From NCBI GenBank assembly GCA_016190405.1, contig JACPQO010000202.1, positions 1 to 12,892 on the forward strand: a DNA stretch of 12,892 nt. The letters run 5' to 3'. The notes beneath the pieces are model-generated. The model was given only the letters and a program-made list of their open reading frames with translations, did no database searches and was not told the origin of the DNA. This stretch comes from Chloroflexota bacterium. Its GTDB lineage: Bacteria; Chloroflexota; Dehalococcoidia; SM23-28-2; RBG-16-64-32. The stretch's first letter is position 1; each line of letters starts with the position of its first letter. A program made the translations under genes and the position numbers. Below are positions 5,720 to 11,953 of this stretch, in pieces.

Positions 5720-6739
5720 TCATGGGTGTCCCTCGCCCAGGCGTGACACGCCCATGGACGCCAGCAGGTTCTGCGGGTCCCCGGAGAGGGCCTGCTGGTA
5801 GGCCGCCAGGGCCGCCTGGCGGTCTCCCTTCGCCTCCAGGGCCAGGCCCAGGCCGACGTAGGCGTCCCAGTAGCTGGGGTCTTGGCCCACGACCGCCGTC
5901 AGCTCAGACACGGCGACGGAGTGCTCGCCCAGGCTGTACGAGGCCATGGCGGTGGCGTACCTGGCCGGCAAGGGTTGGCCGGCCCGCTGGTAGGCCTGGG
6001 CCATTAGCTGGTAGGCTTCGGTGAAGTTGGGCACCAGCTGGGTGGCGCGATAGCAAGCGTCGACCGCCTGGGCGTAGTCGCCGGCCCCCAGGTACGCCTC
6101 GCAGAGCTTCCACCAGGCGTCGGCGTCAACCGAGTCGATGCCCAGGGCGCCCTCGAGGTGCTCGATGGCCGCGGCGTATTGCCCCTCAGCCAGGTAGATC
6201 TCGCCCAGGTAGTAGCGCGCGTCGCGCAGGTAATCGTCCATGACGGCGAATTCCGTGTCCTGGCGCTGCTCCACAATCTTCTCGAAGGTGGTCTTGGCGC
6301 TGGCCATATCGCCGGACGACTGCTGGCTGCGACCGAGCCCCAGGCTGGCCTCGATGTTGTCCGGCTGGATGACGAGGGCCGCCTGGTACTGCTCGATGGC
6401 CCCCGGGTAGTTGCGGGAGCTTTCGTAGGCCTTGGCGAGGGCCAGCCGCGCCGAGAAGGAGTCCGGCTGGGCCCGCACGGCCTCTTCCAGGGCCGCGGTC
6501 TGGCGGCTCACCAGGCTTAAGCCGGTGTCCACCTGCCGGTCGGCGTAGTAGTAGACGGCGAAGGCGGCGATGGTGCCCACAAGCGCCACGGCCAGGATGG
6601 GGAGCGCGTGGTCGAGGGCCCATCTGGCCGGGCCGGCGCCGTTCGGCGCGGGCGTTTCGGGGGCCAGGGCGGGGCCGGGGGAGGGCGAAGGGGGTCCCTT
6701 GCCGAAGGGCAGCGGCAGGGCGAGAAGTTTCCTTCTCAT
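5720..6739 (-). CDS. membrane-anchored TPR-repeat protein
   Basis: This is a protein of about 339 residues with a proline-rich N-terminal segment (residues 9-39), one transmembrane helix (45-66), then tandem tetratricopeptide repeats over residues 78-330. Good units are at 94-127, 174-205, 206-239 and 291-323, with the usual A/G/Y/A/P pattern, such as LGEIYLAEGQYAAAIEHLEG. TPRs are protein-binding scaffolds; no enzymatic motif is seen. The topology suggests an extracytoplasmic repeat domain, perhaps helping cytochrome assembly like the TPR part of CcmI/NrfG-type proteins, but no homology to those can be claimed. Start is uncertain: ATG 6739 and in-frame TTG 6760 both lack a clear ribosome site; I chose ATG because the basic residues directly follow. 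It begins 115 bases after the response regulator and is followed by the NHL gene after 25 bases. Confidence 0.85.
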   Translation of the reverse strand: MRRKLLALPLPFGKGPPSPSPGPALAPETPAPNGAGPARWALDHALPILAVALVGTIAAFAVYYYADRQVDTGLSLVSRQTAALEEAVRAQPDSFSARLALAKAYESSRNYPGAIEQYQAALVIQPDNIEASLGLGRSQQSSGDMASAKTTFEKIVEQRQDTEFAVMDDYLRDARYYLGEIYLAEGQYAAAIEHLEGALGIDSVDADAWWKLCEAYLGAGDYAQAVDACYRATQLVPNFTEAYQLMAQAYQRAGQPLPARYATAMASYSLGEHSVAVSELTAVVGQDPSYWDAYVGLGLALEAKGDRQAALAAYQQALSGDPQNLLASMGVSRLGEGHP

Positions 6740-6808
6740 GATGCGTTCGTTGGGATACAAGGGCCGTTCACTTCGTTCCTTCTTTCACAATAACTTTACG
6801 TACATTCC

Positions 6809-6859
6809 GGTGAACACGTCATAAAAATGAACGTAGCGCGATGTAGATACTTGTTCACC
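6809..6859. repeat. spaced inverted repeat GGTGAACA / TGTTCACC before the TPR gene
   Basis: GGTGAACA at 6809-6816 and TGTTCACC at 6852-6859 flank an AT-richer 35-base stretch in the gap between the regulator and the TPR gene. Further GTGAA words recur nearby on the minus strand (for example at 6860-6866 and 6770-6790). The repeat could be a regulator binding site, possibly for the adjacent OmpR-type protein, or an mRNA hairpin. I saw no convincing -35/-10 pair here. Confidence 0.35.
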
Positions 6860-7610
6860 TTTCACCTCCTCTGGGCCGGCGTTGCGCAGGCAGGCCGGCC
6901 TCCGGTGCGCCGGCGCTCGCTGCGGGACCGTCCTGGTCTTCCTTTGCCAGGTAGTAGCCGTCGCCGTAATGGGTCAGGATGTAGCGCGGGTGGTGCGGGT
7001 CGTCCTCGATCTTGCGCCGCAGCCGGTAGACGTAGGTCTTCAGGTACTGGGGCTCGTCGCGGTAATCGTCGCCCCAGACGCGGGCCAGCAACGCCTGGTG
7101 GCTGACCAGCTGGCCTGTGTGGCGGGCCAGCTCCTCCAGGATGCGGTACTCTTTGGGCGTCAGGTCCAGCGTCTGGCCATGGAGCCTGACCTGACGCCGC
7201 ACGAAGTCCACCACCAGCTCGCCACAGGACAGGATTCCCGGTCGTTCGCTGGCTGGCGCCAGGCCGGCGCGCCTCAGCAAAGCGTCGATGCGGGCCATGA
7301 GGGTGCGGTAGCTGAAGGGCTTGGTGATGTAGTCGTCCGCTCCAGCCTCAAACCCCTGCACCACGTCGTCCTCGCGGTCCCTGGCGGTCAGGAGCAGGAT
7401 GGGCACGCCGGAGCGGGACCGCAGGCGGCGGCAGACCTCGAGACCGTCGATGTCGGGCAGCATGACGTCCAGCACCACCACGGCCGGTTCCTCCGTATCT
7501 GCCTTGGCCAGCGCCTCCATCCCGTCGTAGGCGGCGACCAGGGAGTAGCCCGGGCGGTAGACCTGGAAGGCCACGGTGAGGATCTTGACGAACTCCGGCT
7601 CGTCATCCAC
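6855..7610 (-). CDS. OmpR/KdpE-type response regulator
   Basis: This is a DNA-binding response regulator of at least 251 residues. The receiver domain (1-113) carries the acidic pair DD at 2-3, the phosphoacceptor Asp48 in VVVLDVMLPDIDG, Thr75 and Lys97 (ITKPF). A winged-helix domain spans about 125-222 (TPKEYRILEELARHTGQLVS, then YVYRLRRKIEDDP). The wing reads THYGDGYYL rather than the more usual R-G-x-G-Y-R, which may alter DNA contacts. The last 28 residues are a low-complexity Ala/Pro/Arg tail. The first conventional start is GTG 7610, but this removes beta strand 1. In-frame codons upstream read I-V-R-V-L-L-V before the Asp pair, giving a complete receiver if translation starts at ATC 7628, eight bases after GGAGG. 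The kinase ends 21 bases upstream in the same frame. The pair probably regulates the cytochrome or haem genes around it. Confidence 0.92.
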   Translation of the reverse strand: MDDEPEFVKILTVAFQVYRPGYSLVAAYDGMEALAKADTEEPAVVVLDVMLPDIDGLEVCRRLRSRSGVPILLLTARDREDDVVQGFEAGADDYITKPFSYRTLMARIDALLRRAGLAPASERPGILSCGELVVDFVRRQVRLHGQTLDLTPKEYRILEELARHTGQLVSHQALLARVWGDDYRDEPQYLKTYVYRLRRKIEDDPHHPRYILTHYGDGYYLAKEDQDGPAASAGAPEAGLPAQRRPRGGER

Positions 7611-7631
7611 TAACAGGACCCTAACGATGGC

Positions 7632-9335
7632 TCACTCCTCCCTTCTGGCCAGCGGCAGGGCGAAGGCGAACACCGTGCCGCGGCCGGGCTCGCTCCTGGC
7701 CCAGACGCGGCCCTGGTGGAGGGCGACCAGCCGCTGGGCGATGAGGAGGCCCAGCCCGCCTTCTCCGGCGAACGGCCGCCGAGCGCTATCGAGCAAGCGC
7801 TGTAGCTTCGCCTCCGGAATGCCGGGGCCGTCGTCTTCGACTTCCACCGTTACCGACTGCCCGTTCTGGCGCGCGCGCAGGGCGATATGTGTCCCGGGGC
7901 GCGTGTGGCGGGCGGCGTTGCTGACGAGGTTGAGCAGCACCTGCTGGATGCGGTCCGGGTCGGCGCCCACCTCGGGCAGGACCTCGGGCAACTCCAGGGA
8001 GAGGCTCTGTTCGCGGGCCGCCAGCATGGGGCCGACGCCTTCCGCTACCTCCGTGACCAGCGGCACCAGATCGAGAGGCCGCTGGTGCAGGGTAAGGTGG
8101 CCTGCCTCGATGCGGGCCAGCTCCAGCAGGTCGGCCACCCGCCGGTTCATGCGGTCGATATTGGCTTCGATGATCTCGAGCAGTTCCGTGCGGGAGCCGT
8201 TGCCATTTGCTGGCGCCTGGTCCAGGAGAAGCTCCGTGGCGTTATGCATGAGGGCCAGGGGAGTTTTCAGCTCGTGGGAAGCCATGGCCAGGAACTCCGC
8301 CTTGCTGGTCTCCGCCTCCTGGAGGCGGCCGGCCATCCGGTTCACCACCTGGGCCAGGCGCCCCACTTCGTCGGACGAGGCAAGGTCGACCCGCTGCTGG
8401 AAGTCGCCGCCGCCGATCTGTTCGATCGCCTCCACGACCCGCTCCAGCCGGGCCGCGATAGCGCGGGCGATGGCGAATCCCAGGATGAGGAGGACGAGAG
8501 CGATGGCTACGGTAGCCGCCAGGGCAGCGGCCACCACGGTCTCCGCGGGCCAGGCCGGGGACTTGGGCACGAATACGGCGAAGGCTGTCCCGTTGCCGGA
8601 GCCCAGAGGAAGGCGGTCGTAGATGGCGGCGTAGGCATGATCGCCCACCACGGTCCCCTTCTTGACAGGCCCGCCGCTCAGTGACAGGCCGGCGGGGGGG
8701 CCGGCTACCTCCGCCCCGCTGCTGTGGTTGGTGGGGAAGGTAGTGGCCACCAGGCCGCCGTCCCGGTAAATCGCCACCTCCGCTCCCGGGGAGGGCCGCA
8801 ACGAGGGAAGCAGCCGGGCCAGGAGACGCCCGGCCGCGACGTAGCCGGCCGGTCTGTCCGGGGGCCCGATGGGCTGTACGGCGACGAGCATCTCGCCGGC
8901 CGAGGAGGGCGCGACGCCGGGGCCTGCCCCAGTCAGCGAGCCCAGGGTATCGGTGGACAGGGGAGAGTGCCCGCCGGCGGACCAGAGGGGCATGCCGGCG
9001 GCGTCGGTGACCTGGAGGGCGTCCAGAGAGGTGGCCTGGGCCGCCTCCAGCGCCAGGGAGAGCCGCTGGCCATCGCCGGCTGCGAGGGCTTCGCTCACCC
9101 CCGGCGTCTGCGCTGTCAGCCCGGCCAGGCGCTCCAGGTCGGCCGTCTCGTTGTCCAGGCGGCGGCGGAATAGGGAAGGCGCGCTGTCCAGCTTGAGGTC
9201 CACGTTCTGGGATGCGGCCTCTTCAGCCAACGGCAGCCCGAAGCCGACCGACACGCTGGCCAGAACGATGATCAGCAGGGAAAAGGGGATGATGATCTGA
9301 AAGCGCAGGGGCAGGTCGAAGAAGCGGTTCTTCAT
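7632..9335 (-). CDS. sensor histidine kinase with extracytoplasmic sensor domain
   Basis: This is a 567-residue membrane histidine kinase. Transmembrane helix 1 spans 12-34, an extracytoplasmic region 35-264 has the alternating helix/sheet look of a double Cache-like sensor, and transmembrane helix 2 spans 266-290. A HAMP linker lies at about 288-340. The HisKA dimerisation domain has phosphoacceptor His354 in FLAMASHELKTPL. The ATPase domain shows the N box (LLNLVSNAARHT, Asn473), G1 (DDGPGIP, 501-507) and G2 (GGLGL, 526-530), so the kinase should be active. The sensor has no CxxCH, Cys-rich or obvious cofactor motif, so the signal is unknown. ATG 9335 overlaps the hemA stop as ATGA and has GAGGAG eight bases upstream, implying translational coupling to haem synthesis. 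Its partner is the regulator directly downstream. Confidence 0.93.
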   Translation of the reverse strand: MKNRFFDLPLRFQIIIPFSLLIIVLASVSVGFGLPLAEEAASQNVDLKLDSAPSLFRRRLDNETADLERLAGLTAQTPGVSEALAAGDGQRLSLALEAAQATSLDALQVTDAAGMPLWSAGGHSPLSTDTLGSLTGAGPGVAPSSAGEMLVAVQPIGPPDRPAGYVAAGRLLARLLPSLRPSPGAEVAIYRDGGLVATTFPTNHSSGAEVAGPPAGLSLSGGPVKKGTVVGDHAYAAIYDRLPLGSGNGTAFAVFVPKSPAWPAETVVAAALAATVAIALVLLILGFAIARAIAARLERVVEAIEQIGGGDFQQRVDLASSDEVGRLAQVVNRMAGRLQEAETSKAEFLAMASHELKTPLALMHNATELLLDQAPANGNGSRTELLEIIEANIDRMNRRVADLLELARIEAGHLTLHQRPLDLVPLVTEVAEGVGPMLAAREQSLSLELPEVLPEVGADPDRIQQVLLNLVSNAARHTRPGTHIALRARQNGQSVTVEVEDDGPGIPEAKLQRLLDSARRPFAGEGGLGLLIAQRLVALHQGRVWARSEPGRGTVFAFALPLARREE

Positions 9336-10615
9336 GTCGCCGGCTCCTCGGCCTGCCCGGCCGTAACCTCCTCCAGGCCGAACAGCTCACGGGTGACGGC
9401 CAGGTAGCCCTGGTCATGGCTGCGCGATTTCAGATGGGTGAGCGGCTGGTGTAGCACCTTCTTGATGAGCGCTCTGGTCAGGGCGTCGATGCCGTCCCGC
9501 TGTCCGGGGTCCAGGTGGGGGAAGCGGCGGAAGGTCTTGGCCAGCTCCCGCTGGCGGGCGTCCTCCAGCCGCCGCCGCAGGGCGACGATGGTGGGGACGG
9601 CGCGCAGGGAGCGCCACCAGGCCAGGAAGCGCTGCACCTCCTCCTCCATGATGGCCTCCGCCTTGGCCATCTCCTTGGCGCGGTCCTCGGGGCTGACGGG
9701 ACACATCAGGCGGAGGTCATCGATGTCGTACAGGTGGACCCCGGAAATGGCCCTGACGGCCGGATCGATGTTGCGGGGGACGGCGATGTCCACCAGCAGC
9801 ATGGGCTGCCCGCGGCGCCGCTCCATGGCCGCGGTCAGGGCTTCCGGGCCCACCAGGGGGGCCATCGCCCCGCTGGCGCTGATGACGATGTCGGTCTCGG
9901 GCAGCAGGCTTGGTACGCGGGAGAGCGGGACGGCGGTGGCCTTCAGACGGTGGGCCACGTCCGCCGCGCGCCGGTAGGTGCGGTTGGCGACGGCTACGTC
10001 TCTGGCGCCGGCCTTGATCAGGCTGCGGATGGTGAGCGCCCCGGCCTCGCCGGCGCCCAGGACCAGCACGCGGCGCCCGGCCAGATTGCCGAGAGCGCGG
10101 CCGGCCAGGGCGACCGCCGCCGACGCCACCGAGCGGTCGTGCCGGCAGATGGCCGTCTCGCTATGCACGCGCCGTCCCACGCGAATAGCGGAGTGGAACA
10201 GGCGGCAGAGGACAGAGTTGCAGACGCCGGCCTCGGCGGAGGCCTGCAAGGCGGTCCGCACCTGCCCCAGGATCTCCACCTCTCCGAAGATCATGGAGTC
10301 CAGCCCCGCCGATACCCGATGCAGATGGCGGATGGCGTCGTCGTGCAGGCGGAAGTAGGTGTGCCGTTGCACGCGGCGGGGACTGGCGCCGGTGGCCACG
10401 GCCAGCAGCTCCAGCGCCGCCGCTTGGTTGGCCTGCGCCTGGCCGGCGACGAAATAGAGCTCCGTGCGGTTGCAGGTGGAGAGGATGACGGCGTTTCCCG
10501 TTTGGCTGCCCACCCGGGCTAGGGCGTGGGGGAGGTCGTCGGCGCCCAGGGCCAGCCGCTCCCGCAGCGATAGGGGCGTCGTGTTGTGGCTCAGGCCGAT
10601 GAGGGCCACAATCAT
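9332..10615 (-). CDS. hemA: glutamyl-tRNA reductase
   Basis: HemA reduces glutamyl-tRNA(Glu) with NADPH to glutamate-1-semialdehyde, the first committed step of C5-pathway tetrapyrrole synthesis, in the cytoplasm. The 427-residue product has normal family length. It shows the N-terminal GLSHNTTPLSLRERL, the catalytic cysteine Cys48 in ILSTCNRTELY, the substrate region HLHRVSAGLDSMIFGEVEILGQ (97-118) and FHSAIRVGRRVHSET (140-154). The NADPH-binding GAGEAG lies at 187-192, and the C-terminal dimerisation helix is present. The frame is open upstream to 11005 but that part is antisense-frame shadow of the ccdA-like gene. The ATG at 10615 has AGGAG nine bases upstream and gives the conserved start MIVALIGLSH. 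It lies 14 bases after the ccdA-like gene and overlaps the kinase start by four bases, so it belongs to the same operon and would match haem supply to cytochrome c production. Confidence 0.96.
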   Translation of the reverse strand: MIVALIGLSHNTTPLSLRERLALGADDLPHALARVGSQTGNAVILSTCNRTELYFVAGQAQANQAAALELLAVATGASPRRVQRHTYFRLHDDAIRHLHRVSAGLDSMIFGEVEILGQVRTALQASAEAGVCNSVLCRLFHSAIRVGRRVHSETAICRHDRSVASAAVALAGRALGNLAGRRVLVLGAGEAGALTIRSLIKAGARDVAVANRTYRRAADVAHRLKATAVPLSRVPSLLPETDIVISASGAMAPLVGPEALTAAMERRRGQPMLLVDIAVPRNIDPAVRAISGVHLYDIDDLRLMCPVSPEDRAKEMAKAEAIMEEEVQRFLAWWRSLRAVPTIVALRRRLEDARQRELAKTFRRFPHLDPGQRDGIDALTRALIKKVLHQPLTHLKSRSHDQGYLAVTRELFGLEEVTAGQAEEPAT

Positions 10616-10629
10616 TGACCTGTACTCCT

Positions 10630-11361
10630 TCACGTCAAGGTGTAGTAGGTCCGCTGGAACCAGAGGTTGATGGACGACCACTCGCCCAGGAGCAGGAGCA
10701 CGCCAACGGCCATGAGCGTGGCCCCGCTGAAGGCGTTGACCGCGACGGAGTGTCTTCGCATCCAGGAGACGATGCGGACCGCCGACGAGAGGCCCAGGGC
10801 GGCCAGCAGGAAAGGAACAGCAAAGCCAAGGGAGTAGACCAGGAGGAGCAGGCCGCCCCGTCCCGCCGTTTCCGTGGCGCCGGCGTAGAACAGGATGGAG
10901 CCCAGGATGGGCCCCACGCAGGGGGTCCAGGCCAGGGCGAACACCATACCCAGGAGCACCGGCGCCGCCGGCCCGAAGGCGTCCGCCGAGACGTTGGGGC
11001 GCCACTCCCGCTGCAGCCAGGCCAGCCGCGGCAGGCCGGTGAGCACCAGCCCGAAGCTGATCATGACCACGCCGGCGACCTGGTAGAGGGTGGCGCGGTG
11101 CTCTTCCAGCAGGCTGCCGAAGAAAGAGATGGAGGTGCCCAGCGAGACGAAGACGAAGGTGAAGCCCAGCATGAACAGGAGCGATGTGGAAAGGGTTTTT
11201 AGGCTGGCCCTGGCGCCAGTGGGGGCGCCGTCCTCAAGGGCCGTGCCCGTTATGTAGGCGAGGTAGCCCGGGGCCAGGGGCGCCACGCAGGGCGACAGGA
11301 ACGATACGACGCCGGCCGCGAAGGCCACCCCCCAGCCCGGCTCCGGGACGACGGCCGTCAT
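10630..11361 (-). CDS. ccdA: CcdA-type thiol:disulfide transmembrane protein
   Basis: This 243-residue polytopic protein belongs to the CcdA/DsbD transmembrane family. It carries reducing equivalents from cytoplasmic thioredoxin across the membrane to thioredoxin-like proteins such as ResA. About six helices are visible (10-33, 60-83, 91-112, 133-158, 168-192, 206-226). The two hallmark Cys-Pro motifs are SPCVAPLAPGY with Cys25 in helix 1 and TPCVGPILG with Cys148 in helix 4; these form the active disulfide. No fused DsbD alpha or gamma domain is present, so it is the short form. ATG 11361 overlaps the stop of the ResA gene (ATGA) and follows GGAGG by ten bases. The direct ResA partnership and the cytochrome genes downstream make a cytochrome c maturation role very likely. 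Confidence 0.94.
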   Translation of the reverse strand: MTAVVPEPGWGVAFAAGVVSFLSPCVAPLAPGYLAYITGTALEDGAPTGARASLKTLSTSLLFMLGFTFVFVSLGTSISFFGSLLEEHRATLYQVAGVVMISFGLVLTGLPRLAWLQREWRPNVSADAFGPAAPVLLGMVFALAWTPCVGPILGSILFYAGATETAGRGGLLLLVYSLGFAVPFLLAALGLSSAVRIVSWMRRHSVAVNAFSGATLMAVGVLLLLGEWSSINLWFQRTYYTLT

Positions 11362-11951
11362 TGCAGGATGTCCTCCGTAAAGGCCGTGATCTGCTCGGTG
11401 GTCATGGGGCCCATGAACTTGAGGACGATCTTGCCTTCCTTGTCGATGAAGTAGGTCTCCGGGACGCCCGTGCCGCCGTACTCGAAGTAGATGTCGCTCT
11501 CATCAGGGCCGTTGGGGTACGTGATGCCAAACTCCTGGATGAACTTGAGCGCGTCCTCGCGGGTGTCCATGATGTCGACGCCCAGCAGGACGACATCCCG
11601 GTCGCGGTAGGTGCGCCAGGCCTGCTCGAGCACGGGCGCCTCCTCGCGACAGGCGTCGCACCAGGACGCCCAGAAATTGACGATGACGGGCCTGCCAAGG
11701 TATTCGGAGAGGGTGAACTTGCCGCCGTCGAACAGGTTCACGCTGAAGTCGGGCGCCGGGCGGTTCATGCGGGTGGGCCCGGTGCCGCTGGCGTTCCTGA
11801 ACAGCACGCCATAGCCGAGGAGGCTGATGAGGGCGGCGACCACCAGGGCCACGAAGGCGAAACCGAGGGCGTGCGTCCAGCGTTCCCAGCGCGGCTCAGC
11901 GGCCGCGCTGTCATCGATAGTCGGGAGCGGTTGCTGTGCCTGGTGTGACAT
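11358..11951 (-). CDS. resA: membrane-anchored thioredoxin-like protein, ResA/TlpA family
   Basis: This is a 197-residue extracytoplasmic thiol-disulfide oxidoreductase. One membrane anchor lies at residues 29-51. The thioredoxin fold follows, with PAPDFSVNLFDGGKFTLSEY (65-84) and the active site FWASWCDACREEAPVL where Cys98 and Cys101 form a C-D-A-C motif. The cis-proline region TGVPETYFID has Pro164; the PETYFID wording is typical of ResA/CcmG proteins that reduce apocytochrome c haem-binding cysteines before haem ligation. The C-D-A-C pair differs from ResA's usual CEPC, so redox potential may differ. ATG 11951 is preferred over in-frame GTG 11963, whose upstream region has a purine tract directly abutting it. 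The gene starts three bases after the radical SAM gene stop, and its own stop overlaps ccdA. Confidence 0.93.
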   Translation of the reverse strand: MSHQAQQPLPTIDDSAAAEPRWERWTHALGFAFVALVVAALISLLGYGVLFRNASGTGPTRMNRPAPDFSVNLFDGGKFTLSEYLGRPVIVNFWASWCDACREEAPVLEQAWRTYRDRDVVLLGVDIMDTREDALKFIQEFGITYPNGPDESDIYFEYGGTGVPETYFIDKEGKIVLKFMGPMTTEQITAFTEDILQ

Positions 11952-11953
11952 GG

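Noticed and set aside
7887..8684. Plus-strand ORF of 265 codons opposite the histidine kinase
   Set aside because: No recognisable domain, biased composition, opposite a clear kinase with all catalytic boxes; a shadow frame.
10616..11005. 130-codon upstream extension of hemA
   Set aside because: It overlaps the ccdA-like gene in another frame, is low-complexity Gly/Arg/Pro, and the conserved HemA start with a ribosome site lies at 10615.
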